Shown piece after piece: positions 39,528 through 49,408 of a stretch of 64,000 bases of DNA (positions within the stretch are counted from its first letter, which is position 1; every line of letters begins with the position of its first letter). The notes beneath the pieces were generated by a model. That model searched no databases, was not told where the DNA came from, and worked only from the letters and a program-made list of their open reading frames with translations. The DNA is taken from the NCBI RefSeq assembly GCF_019279795.1, contig NC_056729.1, forward strand, positions 1,861,276,555 to 1,861,340,554, written 5' to 3'. Source of the stretch: Protopterus annectens. Taxonomy: Eukaryota > Chordata > Ceratodontiformes > Protopteridae. The position numbers and the translations under genes are program-made.

Positions 39528-42243
39528 AAAAACAATCAGTGACCTAAAGCTGGATGGGGAGAATTACTGCAGGGTGCAGGTAAGTGTTTTAAACTTTGGT
39601 TTACAGTTTAAAGCAAGGATGTTAAGTTTGGTAAGTGAAGAACTCTCTGGAAGTAAGTATGTAAGTACCTAAGTCTGTGAGTGTAGGGCAGGGGCACTTT
39701 TGGGCAGAAACTAAGTAAGTAGAGCAGGGGAAAAAGGGAAATATTGCAGTTCCTTTTATGAGGAATATGCTGCCACCTAGTGGTAGAAGGAAGGAGGTGC
39801 ACACAGAGAGGAAAGGTTCCTCGGAGAAGTTAGGCTACAGGCAGTAGGTAGAGCTAAATGGGGAGAAAGACTGGGAACTATGGATGGGGGGCTTGTGCAG
39901 TGACCAGAGTTAGGCTACTGTCACGTTCACTGGGGTAGAAAGCTGCTCAAGGTTAGGAAGATGCTAGAGACAAAATATTTAAGAGGTTACATACACTGAG
40001 TCCTTTTAACAAGGGAGAGTGTCCCAACAAATTAATTAATAAGGCACAGGCAGCTAGTCCACAGATGTCTTCTCTTTTGGGAGGAGTAATACCCTGTCTG
40101 GTCAGTGTAGAAGGGGGAACACTCTGGGGAGCAACTGAAAAAGGAGTGAGAAAAATACAATAGGTTAAAATGGGAGTAAGGGGGGAAGAATAGGAAGAAG
40201 AATGCAGGAGGAAGACTGAGCAGAGTACTGGAGGGAAGTATTCAGAGTAGAGTCGGAGGAGGAGAGAAAGTAGAGGGGGCAGAAGTGTAGACTGAGGGAG
40301 AGGGAAATAGGATGCAGCGAAGTTGGAAGGGTGAAAGGTGGAAACAGTAATGCAGTAGAAGGTTCACTAGATATAAGCTTTAAACATCAATTCAGCATGC
40401 AAACAATATTTAGGTAACAGTATATACAAGCTAAGCACAACAACAGTGCTGGAGAGTATTCAGAGACCAATATTTGTGTTCACATAGCAATGAGAAAAAA
40501 AGCAGTTGCAGGTACCTAAATAAACAATTGGTGAGATTTTTCTTAACTGTAAGGTGAATTTGCCTTCCAACCTTGTAGTACACTGTTAAAAACACTGGTC
40601 GCCTAAAATATGAATAGCATGGCGGCTGAGAAATTAGGTAGTTGCAGTTGCTAAAAACAATGGTCGCCTAAAATACTGATAGCATGGCGACTGAGAAATT
40701 AGGTAGTTACAGGTTAAATTTAAGGGTCGCTGGGTTCTAGTAAGTTGGGAGCTAGGTCTCACAAGCCACGATGCTGATATGCAGTGAATTATTACAACAA
40801 TGTTCGCCTAAGGATTCTAAATGCTAAGAAAAGCTTGGCAGCAGTAAAAGGTAGTTGCAAGCTGATGTACAATGGTCACTAGGTTCTAATGAGGTTGGGA
40901 GCCAGATTGATAAGGCAGGAGTGGTTTAAAATGCAATGATTGCTGATATAGTATAGTGTAATGTGGTTGGCTGAGCAATAAATATCAGCGGTTAAATAAG
41001 GCAGGAGCGATATAATGCAAATAACTGGCCGCTGGGTTCAGGCACTGGGAGCAGAGTTAGCTGAGTGTAAAAGACATCGCTAACTGTAGAGGCAACAGGG
41101 AGAGTTCTGGCAGGTACAGAGATACTTTTGACCAGAGGAAGTATTACCGACAACAACCAATGATGCAGGCTAATACACTGGTGTAGAGAACAGCATCCAG
41201 AGCTGCTAAGCAGACACCTCAGTATAGTTCGCTAAGATGCAAGCGTTGTGACCAGCGTCATAAGCACTTTAACAGACACAAAGTATCAAACAAAATAGAG
41301 ATGAGGCGCTAGGAAGTACGTGCTGCTCGTGATAGAGCATTGGTAAACCTTCCCCTAAAAGCTTAAAACAATACTAATACTCTAGACTAGAGGGCAAAGC
41401 AACACAAGAATGCACGCTACTCAGTCCGAGCAGTGAGAAATGCTAGGCGAACCTCAAAGGTGTTGAAGGGCATTAGAAGGAATGTCAAAAAAAACAAGGA
41501 TACACTTAAGTATGTCTCAAGTAGCCCATACACTTCAGGTAGAATTCAGCAAGTTACAGCAGCAGTCTGATATACAAGTGCCAAAAAGTATAGTAACATA
41601 AACAAGTTATAAAAACAATGTAATAACAGCATGTGCAATTTCCTTCATTCCATTCTACAGCTACACTTACCGGGATGTGGGAGCCGCAGCCTGGACACAG
41701 GGTCGAATGCACAGAGGGGGAGGACGTGTATGGCCCAGATTTAAAAATGGCACCTCACAGATCATCCTGGTGAAATAACATTTAGGGCGGGTAAAATGGC
41801 CTAGGGGGAGGGGATAAGTAGGGGAAGGTGAAGGTAGGGAGAGGAGGGAGGGAGAGGGAGGTAGAGCCAGAGAGGCGGGAAAAGGGCCAAAAAACAATCA
41901 GTGACCTAAAGCTGGATAGGGAGAATTACTGCAGGGTGCAGGTAAGTGTTTTAAACTTTGGTTTACAGTTAAAAGCAAGGATGTTAAGTTTGGTAAGTGA
42001 AGAACTCTCTGGAAGTAAGTATGTAAGTACCTAAGTCTGTGAGTGTAGGGCAGGGGCACTTTGGGGCAGAAACTAAGTAAGTAGAGCAGGGAAAAACGGA
42101 AATATTGCAGTTCCTTTTATGAGGAAAATGTTGCCACCTAGTGGTAGAAGGAAGGAGGTGCACACAGAGAGGAAAGGTTCCTCGGAGAAGTTAGGCTACA
42201 GGCAGTAGGTAGAGCTAAAAGGCGAGAAGGACTGGGAACTACG
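39500..42243 (-). repeat. L2 5' region with a 376-bp direct repeat
   Basis: 39500-39895 and 41867-42243 are close copies, including gacctaaagctggat, aagaactctctggaagtaag and gctgccacctagtgg-type blocks. About 1.97 kb separates them. The spacer has its own short repeats, with ctgagaaattaggtagtt at about 40626 and 40690. No coding sequence seen in the spacer. It may be a 5' untranslated region with promoter monomers, or two L2 5' ends joined. Confidence 0.7.
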
Positions 42244-43307
42244 AAGAATATATGTATGTACTGCATATTAGCAAATGTAAAACATTATTAGGGCAAGTTA
42301 ATAGTAAGGCATTATGCAAATGGATTGCAAGTTGATAGTAAGGCATTATGCAAATGGATTACAATATTTGACTGGTATCTGAAACAAAATCATGTGTGGT
42401 ATAAAAAAATGTTTATTGTGTATACAATGTCATAAAATACAGTGCATGATGTTATGCAAAGTTTAGACTGTACAGACAAAAATTGTAAAGGTAAAGAACC
42501 AAGAAAAGTTAATATGTTGACATTATATTCAAATGTTAGACAGTTGTGTTCTGTCACCAGATGTAAAATGTTCATTTCAGAGTTGCAACAACAGTCAAAT
42601 CAGTTACTGCTAGAACATCTAGTACATTTTATTACAAAGGAATGTAATAAACTTCTAAAAGACATACACAATGAGTTCAGGAAGCTTAGACAAGTTATAC
42701 ATACATCTTTTCAAAAGTGCTTATGAGTTTCAGATTCAGCAGAACAGGCTCCTGAGACATATCAGGCAGGCTATGAGGAAACTCTTCAACAGCAGTTGCA
42801 GGATTAAGATAAATTAGCTGAACTGACAGAGTCTGGGAACAGGAAACTACAGATGATCTGTACAAAATAAATATATTTTATGTTTATGTTTTGAAAATGG
42901 TTAAGCATGCATGGTAGGATGGTAGGGACAAATCATTCTTAAAAGTTAGCAAGACATTTATCAGTAGTACAGTAAAGTAGAGCATATGACTACCATTCAT
43001 AGCATAGTCAAAAGGTACACACCAGTTCTAGTGTATAAAATTAAATGAAAATAGTTAATAAGAGTAAAGATGTCAAGTCACAAGACTGACATGCTTGTAT
43101 AAAGATATGCAGATACAAGACAGACATGCATGTATGTTCTTTTCATCTAAAATACATTTGTTACAATGCACAAGAATAACAAGCAGACAACAGCAAATAT
43201 CATCATCTACTTGCGGCTGTTCCCGTTACATAATGTAAATATAAACATGTGTTAGTTAAGCTAATATCTATTTGTTTTTTTACAATTTTTATATAATTGT
43301 ATAGTAA
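42244..43307 (+). other. LTR-element interior, one unrecognised small frame
   Basis: A 33-bp duplication (taaggcattatgcaaatgga twice) lies at 42295-42361. The 42442-42726 frame (94 codons) has Cys residues in DCTDKNC and QLCSVTRC and an amphipathic helical region ending IHNEFRKLRQVI. It could be a remnant of the LTR element's own protein; no family recognised. The remainder is AT-rich with no feature seen. Confidence 0.35.
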
Positions 43308-43324
43308 CACCACACCAAACAGTT

Positions 43325-43576
43325 GTTGTTGTTTGTCTTTTCGGCGGAACTCCGGTCCACTAATGATTGGCAGTAGATTTTTATGGTGCCGAATTGCCAG
43401 CCCGATGCCCAACCTTCAGCGAAGGCACGCCCATTCACGCTTGTCTTTCAGAGGCCACTCGACCACAGGGAAGACATGCAGACTCCACACAGAAGGCACT
43501 CCCCGCACACTAGCTGAGAATCGAATGGGAAAACCTCTTGTTGTGAGGCAACAACACAACCGCTGTACCACCGCAG
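43325..43576 (-). mobile_element. RTE-tailed SINE, copy 1, with 17-bp target duplication
   Basis: The 17-bp repeat caccacaccaaacagtt flanks it at 43308-43324 and 43577-43593. On the minus strand it starts gcggtggtacagcggttgtg, has a B-box-like attcgattctc (about 43520), the segment ctgtgtggagtctgcatg and ends near the ctgtgg region that is degenerate here, then gacaaacaacaac. An exact duplication implies a young insertion. It sits in the LTR-element interior. Confidence 0.85.
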
Positions 43577-43696
43577 CACCACACCAAACAGTTAAAGTTC
43601 TGAATTAAAAAAAAAAGAAATAAAATCACAGATGGTATTAGTCAAACAGTTTTTGTAAAATTAATGGCAGGACAGTTAAATAAAAAAAAAAAAATA

Positions 43697-43828
43697 AGGT
43701 TGGCATAATGGTCAAGGTATTCACCTTAGAGGCACAAGGTGCAGGGTTTGATTATTGTATAAGGTAATTGGCCTGGCTTAAAATGGTGCACAAGGGCAGT
43801 TAGCCACTAATCTATGAACCTATGAAAA
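43697..43828 (+). mobile_element. Short tRNA-like SINE with CR1-type tail
   Basis: The head ggttggcataatggtcaagg (A-box like) and gcagggtttgattattg (B-box like) resemble a tRNA. The end gggcagttagcc followed by ctatgaacctatgaa matches the CR1-A tail (gggcagatagcc, then tatgaacctatgaacc). Length is about 130 bp. Pol III promoter and LINE tail in one unit define it as a SINE probably served by CR1. Confidence 0.75.
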
Positions 43829-44880
43829 TATTGAAATCCATGTAAGCTAATTGTAATGTAGTATAAATGCATAGTTATGTAAATCACAATCAAATTAAAG
43901 GAAAAATGCCAAAAGAATTAACTATAGTTTATAGAGTATAGTTTGTGAGCTCAGACCTTCCTAGACTGAATGAATAGTTACAGGAAATGTTGGAAAGATA
44001 AGATAAACAACAAGACTGATTGCCAGACAAGTAGCTTGAGTTTTTCCAAAACATTATTGTTATTAAAACATAATTGTTAAAATGTTCACATTTGGTAATT
44101 GTAATAAAATGTCACAATTGTGCATAGATGTCACTGATAATCTGTTTGCAAGTAAATGTTAAAAGAAAAAAAAACTCATTTGCATCAAGTACAGCCAGCA
44201 AATGGGCTATAGTATACATACAGTTCAAATCAATTGTGCAGGAGGGTGTAAAGACCTACTAGAGGTAGTAAACAGCAAAAGCTTTATAAAAAATGATCAA
44301 ATCAGACAGGGGTCTATAGTTTGGTAGCCTAATAAAGCAAATGTATAACCGAAGTGTTGGGCTGACATACATTCTATACTCACAGCATAAAGTAGATAAA
44401 CAATACTGCAGTACTACAAGGGGAGATGTACTTTCTCAGTTTTACACTGACTGTATAAGCAGTACTGCACAAGGGTCTGAAATAAAGCTACAGAAAAAAA
44501 ATAATATTTCATTCCTTCTTGACAATACTCTTTTTAGGGGGAGGGAAAAAACAGGTATTAGTGCATAAGAAATACTGGTAAACTGGATTAAACCTGACAG
44601 GATAAGATATTTTAAACTGTAAAGCTATACAAGAGATGGTTTAAAAAACTATACAAGAGAAAGAAAAGATATGTAAAAAATTGAACAAGACTGGTCACTA
44701 TTCACTATTTTTAATATGTTTTTGGAAAAGCAATGTTGGTATAAAAAAGCATGAATGTTTTTAAAATAACAGGACATATGTCTTTTGTGCCAGTTCAACT
44801 AGATATTTCTAAAGAGACAAACATTTTCCAAGATTTTGCTTAATTTTAATGTTATTAAATTTGTAAGATTAGACATATAA
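43829..44880. other. LTR-element interior, no gene seen
   Basis: AT-rich; short frames such as 44341-44568 have no recognisable motif. Homopolymer A runs occur at about 44164 and 44492. Nothing else identified. Confidence 0.4.
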
Positions 44881-45112
44881 CTGCGGTGGTGGTGCTGCGG
44901 TTGCACTGTCTCCTCACAGTAAGATGTTGTCCTGTTCGATTCTCAGCTAAAGCGTCTTCTGTGTGTAGACATGCGTGAATGGGCATACCTCCGTTGAAGG
45001 TTGTGAGTCAGGGCCGGCAACTCAGTACGTAAAAAATCTACTGCAAATCATTAGCGGACCAGTGTTCCGCTGTGGCGACCCCTAACTGGGAAAAGCTGAA
45101 AGGCACAACAAC
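44881..45112 (+). mobile_element. RTE-tailed SINE, copy 2
   Basis: Starts ctgcggtggtggtgctgcgg, has B box gttcgattctcagc (about 44935), and ends gctgtggcgacccctaact followed by gggaaaagctgaaagg and caacaaca. The last 40 bases parallel the RTE LINE tail (ctgtggcgacccctaacggg, agcagccgaaag). Flanks show only an imperfect duplication (aagattag/aagactaa). Confidence 0.85.
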
Positions 45113-45303
45113 AAGACTAAATGAACGTTATAGTCTTTGTATGTACAAATGCAGAATAATTCAGTACAAATAAAATTAATGTCTACTAATGAATATGTGT
45201 AAAAAAACATGTTTTAAAAAAAATGGGTCCAGGATAGCTACTAGATTGAAATGCATGAGTAGCAAACAGTCTGTGTAAATACATACTGTACAGGATACAT
45301 TGT

Positions 45304-45473
45304 AATAAGTTCAAAAGTAATTTGTCAAGTTGTAATATCACTGATTTTACCCCAGTTATAGGAAAATTATATAAAAATATTGTACTCATACAGCTAATAT
45401 TTTAATATAATGTTCCTCTAACTGGGGTAAAATCAGTGATATTACAACTTGACAAATTACTTTTGAACTTATT
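45304..45473. repeat. Perfect 55-bp inverted repeat with 60-bp spacer
   Basis: 45304-45358 (aataagttcaaaagtaattt onward) is the exact reverse complement of 45419-45473. In addition the direct phrase ttgtactcatacagctaat occurs at 45382-45400 in the spacer and again at 45472-45490 after the right arm. Transcripts would form a long hairpin. The pattern fits a template-switch or foldback event; no transposon ends recognised. Confidence 0.9.
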
Positions 45474-45490
45474 GTACTCATACAGCTAAT

Positions 45491-45723
45491 ATCTGCGGTG
45501 GTGGTGCTGCGGTAGCGTTGCCGCCTCACAGTTAGATGTTGCCCATTCAATTCTCCGTCAGAGTGTCTTCTGTGTGGCGACATGCGTGAACGGGCGTTCC
45601 TTCGTTGAAGGTTGTGCATTAGGCCCGGCAAGCCAGCACATAAAATTCTACTGCCAATCATTAGCGGACCGGAGTTCCGCTGTGGCGATCCCTAACCGGG
45701 AAAAAGCCGAAAGACACAAACAA
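45491..45723 (+). mobile_element. RTE-tailed SINE, copy 3, with 15-bp target duplication
   Basis: The repeat actcatacagctaat flanks it at 45476-45490 and 45724-45738. Head ctgcggtggtggtgctgcgg, B-box-like attcaattctccg, tail gctgtggcgatccctaacc, then gggaaaaagccgaaag and acacaaacaa. It inserted into the right-hand copy of the duplicated phrase next to the inverted repeat, so it is younger than that rearrangement. Confidence 0.9.
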
Positions 45724-45738
45724 ACTCATACAGCTAAT

Positions 45739-46149
45739 GGACTAATATGTACATATCATTCTTTAATGTATAAATCATATTTTTTTTAAATCCTCAAGTA
45801 TTATCTAAGCCCAGTTCAGTATTTTGCCAAGATGTTAATGAGCAGTTCAGAGACATGAACACAATGTTATGATTAAAAATACATTGAAACTGTATATTTT
45901 CAGTAGTGTATAAATGCTTACAATAGCACATGGTTCTTGTCTCTTATAATTAATTCAACAGTTGCAAAAAGTTAATAAAAGAGTTCTAAGTCATAAATTA
46001 AATTCTGTGATTGCAAAAGAATAAATTAATCAAGTTAAAAAATAAAACTAAAGCAGACACAGCTCATTATTGATTAAATATTTTCACAGAATGGTCTGCA
46101 AAAGAAAAAGTTGTTAAATACATTAATTTTTGGTAGTAATACTTTATTT
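45739..46149. other. LTR-element interior, no gene seen
   Basis: AT-rich sequence with no identifiable frame, repeat or element. Confidence 0.4.
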
Positions 46150-47155
46150 TTTTTTTTTAATTTTATTTTACATTTGTTAACCGGGGGTGTGACTGAGCCG
46201 AAAAGGCCCTTTTTCAGCCGAGGCCCGGGGAGAAAAGCTCCACAAAGAAAAATTACAGACACATTTAGTTATTTAGACATGATCAGTATAGACACAAATT
46301 ACAGGGGACATGTTTTTACAGTGGTATGCGGCACATAAACAGTTACAGTGGAGAGAACAAACAAAAAAATATTAATTTTAAAAATAAAGGTAATTAATAG
46401 ATTTGTGGTGTACAGCTGAAATTTGGAACATAGGTAGAATACATACAAAATACACATGTACAGTACATACATTGTAGATTAGCCAGTGTTTGTGAGTAAG
46501 ATTGAAAACTATTATCAAGTGCTCTAGATTTTGTATGTATGTGTTATCCGCTTTCACTAGCCTGGGGAGCAATCATGGCACTGCCAACTTTCCTTGAGAT
46601 GTTGCCTGATGAGGTCTTTAAAGGAGGCTTTGGACGATGTGTTTTGAATGCTTGTAGGGACAGAGCTCCATTTTTTAGCCACTGAATACTATATAGTGCA
46701 TCTCCAAAGCTATTGTAGCTGTTGGTGACTTCTAGTAGTAGTTTGCTTGATGATCTAAGAGGCCTTTTGGCTGAGTGATGTACTAGATTTTTGAGGGCAG
46801 GACACTTATTGGGGAGGTAATAGATAGAATGACTGAGGCAGAGCTGATTGTAGGTTAGGAGGTTGGGCAGTTCAAGCCAGTGGAGCTGTCTCAAAGTAGT
46901 ACAGTGATGAGTTCTATATGAGCAATTTGCAGCAAAGCAGGGAATTCTGTTATAGCAGGCTTCCATTTTGCTTAGTTCAGTTTTGTTGAGATTAGTCAGA
47001 CTGGGAGATGCATAGAGTAGGGTGGATAGAAGTTGGGAGCGAGCAATGGCTGATCTTGTGTTGTTGGTAAGAAATGGCTTGATACGGTAGAGCGACCCCA
47101 GTTTGGCACTTAATATCATTGCATTAACTGTGTAAAATTGCATTTTGACTTGTAT
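46150..47155 (-). mobile_element. L2-like LINE fragment, 3' end only
   Basis: The tail at 46185-46235 (ttcagccgaggcccggggag) is the inverted L2 tail. The frame 46544-47143 encodes the RT C-terminal region: LGSLYRIKPFLTNNTRSAI, LYASPSLTNLNKTELSKMEA, LHWLELPNLLTYNQL and CPALKNLVHH, similar to 36226-36510 in the larger L2 copy but clearly diverged. Frames break before the tail. It is a 5'-truncated copy of a different L2 subfamily. Confidence 0.8.
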
Positions 47156-47222
47156 TAAAAAAAGACTAAAAGTTAAGTTTCTTAATGTGTTTTTTATATA
47201 GAATGTTTTGAGTATGTTTAAA

Positions 47223-47233
47223 AATAGAGGGGA
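47223..47233 (+). promoter_or_regulatory. Polypurine tract candidate
   Basis: aatagagggga, one base before the 3' LTR start, is the expected plus-strand primer position of an LTR retrotransposon. Confidence 0.6.
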
Positions 47234-47234
47234 T

Positions 47235-47997
47235 TGTTAGATATGAATATAATGCTGAAATTAATTCTGTTGTAAATATGCTGGAAGATAAAGCATAGAA
47301 TAAAAAGTTTGCTTGAATATGTAAAATGTCCATTCATACAGTATGTATAACAGACAGGCTTCTCTTCACAGTATCAGAATTGGAAGACAAGTTTTACATG
47401 ATTTTCTCATGTTTACAGAACAAATATCTATTGACAGACATCCTTTTTTATAAATTCAGCAATACGTGATGTTTTTCCAGTAGGAACAGAATAGACGTTT
47501 CCTTTCATTCTTCTGTTATTCTGATTGCGTGCATTTGTGCATTTTCACATCAGCAGAACTGCTGACAGGACAATAGATGTGACTTCCCACAGAAAAAAAC
47601 ATACCAAGAGGAAACAACATCTATCTGTGTGCCTAGCTCTCTATATAGCAATTGTAGTAGTTCAGTTATGTGAGAGAAGGACAGAGAGAGGTGTTTTGTA
47701 GAAGTCATCATTCATATCTGTAATGAAGGAAAACTTTGTAAATATATGCTACAAACTAAGAAAAAATACATGTCGTTTGTTATAAAATAAGTTACCTGTA
47801 ACTGTGCATATAGCTGCAAAATATGTTTCTTTATCAGTGTGCAATTTGAAAGGCTTGGTGCTTTAAACAGACTACAGATGGAGTCATGCAAAGCTCTGTG
47901 TCTCTGATTCAGCAGTAAACTGACTGTGTGTCTTAAGAAGACTTTGGATCCAGCAGGCATAGGAGCAGAGAGCACACAGATTAAAATAAAATTTTCA
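47235..47997 (+). repeat. 3' LTR
   Basis: Near-identical to 34243-35004, with the same TG and CA ends, followed by the target duplication attag (47998-48002) and resumption of RTE sequence. Confidence 0.92.
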
Positions 47998-48002
47998 ATT
48001 AG

Positions 48003-49172
48003 TGATCAGCAGTAGGGTTTCATGCCAGGAAAGAGCACTACAGATGCAATGTTTGCTCTGAGAGTGTTGATGGAGAAGTACAGAGAAGGTCAGAAGGAGT
48101 TGCATTGTGTCTTTGTAGATTTAGAGAAAGCATATGACAGGGTGCCTAGAGAGGAGTTGTGGTATTGTATGAGGAAGTCGGGAGTGTTAGAGAAGTATGT
48201 AAGAGTGGTACAGGATGTGTACAAGGGTAGTGTGACAGCAGTGAGGTCTGCAGTGGGAGTGACGGATGCGTTTTAGGTGGAGGTGGGATTACATCAAGGA
48301 TCAGCTCTGAGCCCTTTCTTATTTGCAATGGTGATGGACAGGTTGACAGACGAGATCAGACAGGAGTCCTCGTGGACTATGATGTTTGCAGATGACATTG
48401 TGAACTGTAGTGAGAGTAGGGAACAGGTGGAGGAGACCCTGGAGAGGTGGAGATATGCTCTAGAGAGAAGAGGAATGAGGGTCGGCAGGACTAAGACAGA
48501 ATATATGTGTGTGAATGAGAGGGAGGATAGAAGAATGGTGAGGATGCAGAGAGTAGAGGTGGCAAAGGTGGATGAGTTTAAGTACTTGGGATCAACAGTT
48601 CAGAGTAATGGTGAGTGTGGAAGAGAGGTGAAGAAGAGAGTACAGGCAGGATGGAGTGGGTGGAGAAGAGTGTCAGGAGTGATTTGTGACAGACGAGTAC
48701 CAGTAAGAGTGAAAGGGAAGGTCTAGTCTACAAGAGGGTAGTGAGACTAGCTATGTTATATGGGTTGGAGGCAGTGGCAATGACAAAAAGGCAGGAGTCA
48801 GAGGTTCACGTGGCAGAGCTGAAGATGCTAAGATTTGCACTGGGTGTGACGAGGATGGACAAGATTAAAAATAAGAATATTAGAGGGTCAGCCCAGGTTG
48901 GAAGGTTTGGAGACAAAGCCAGAGAGGCAAGATTATGTTGGTTTGGACATGTGCTGAGGAGGGATGTAGAGTATACTGGGAAAAAGATGCTAAGGATGAA
49001 GCTGCCAGGTAACAGGAAAAGAGGAAGGCCTAAGATAAGGTTTATGGATGTGGTGAGAGAGGACATGCAGGTGGTTGGTGTGACAGAGCAAGATGCAGAG
49101 GACAGGAAGAAATGGAAACAGCTGATCTGCTGTGGCAACCCCTAACAGGAGCAGTCGAAAGAAGAAGAAGAG
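48003..49172 (+). mobile_element. RTE LINE copy R3/R4, right part
   Basis: It resumes with tgatcagcagtagggtttcatg exactly where the left part stopped, after the 5-bp duplication. It runs to the tail gctgtggcaacccctaacag, agcagtcgaaagaagaagaag. Joining to the left part is inferred by comparison with R1, which has the uninterrupted site. Confidence 0.9.
48022..49145 (+). pseudogene. RTE reverse transcriptase, C-terminal two thirds
   Basis: [20 protein letters not shown] (48022), [16 protein letters not shown] (about 48115, motif A), [19 protein letters not shown] (48286, motif B), FADDIVNCSE (about 48388, motif C intact), FKYLGSTVQSNGECGREVKK (about 48570) and the C-terminal WFGHVLRRDVEY and GRPKIRFMDVV. 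It is broken by a stop (tag at 48274, probably from a Lys codon) and a frameshift near 48725. It is the best-preserved RTE copy here. Confidence 0.88.
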
Positions 49173-49408
49173 TTAAACAAATATTCAGTAATGTACATGA
49201 ACAGCCATGAAGTAATACACTAACAGTTTCACACACAAGTGCTAATTAGATTACATTCATATGAAATTTAGGTGGCTATTACAGTATAAAAGATAGTTAT
49301 GCATTAGTCGATGAACAGTGAACATTCTGAAGAGGAGTAATTACTGAGTTTGTCAAACAGACAATTTATGTGATTAGTGCTTAAAAATTCAAAGACTTGG
49401 ATGTTCAT
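49173..49408. other. No gene seen
   Basis: Short AT-rich flank between the RTE tail and the CR1-C tail. Confidence 0.4.

Larger units (their letters stand above)
35676..42243 (-). mobile_element. L2-like LINE, nearly full length, minus strand
   Basis: The 3' end has TAAA repeats at 35676-35701 and the tail at 35702-35772. Going right come the RT C-terminus, RT, endonuclease, an N-terminal Pro-rich region and a long 5' region. A 376-bp segment occurs at 39500-39895 and again at 41867-42243. The element lies inside the LTR retrotransposon. L2 is suggested by the HPNPGP motif, the single long ORF and the 3' tail; Rex1 or another CR1-group clade is possible. Confidence 0.8.
34243..47997 (+). mobile_element. 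LTR retrotransposon (about 13.8 kb) inserted in the RTE LINE
   Basis: Two direct repeats of about 763 bp (34243-35004 and 47235-47997) start TG and end CA and are roughly 97% identical by eye. A 5-bp duplication, attag, flanks them (34238-34242 and 47998-48002). A primer-binding-like TGGTGACCC sits 1 base after the left LTR and a purine tract aatagagggga lies just before the right LTR. The interior holds an L2 LINE (about 6.6 kb), a V-SINE, four other SINEs and an L2 fragment; removing them leaves about 4 kb with no recognisable gag, protease, RT or integrase. It looks non-autonomous or gutted. Orientation is plus by PBS and PPT. Confidence 0.9.

Noticed and set aside
42295..42361. 33-bp duplication as a regulatory repeat
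   Set aside because: Only two copies, no motif or promoter context.
34243..47997. Endogenous retrovirus with env
   Set aside because: LTRs, PBS and PPT are clear but no gag, pol or env frame can be recognised; calling it a virus is not supported.
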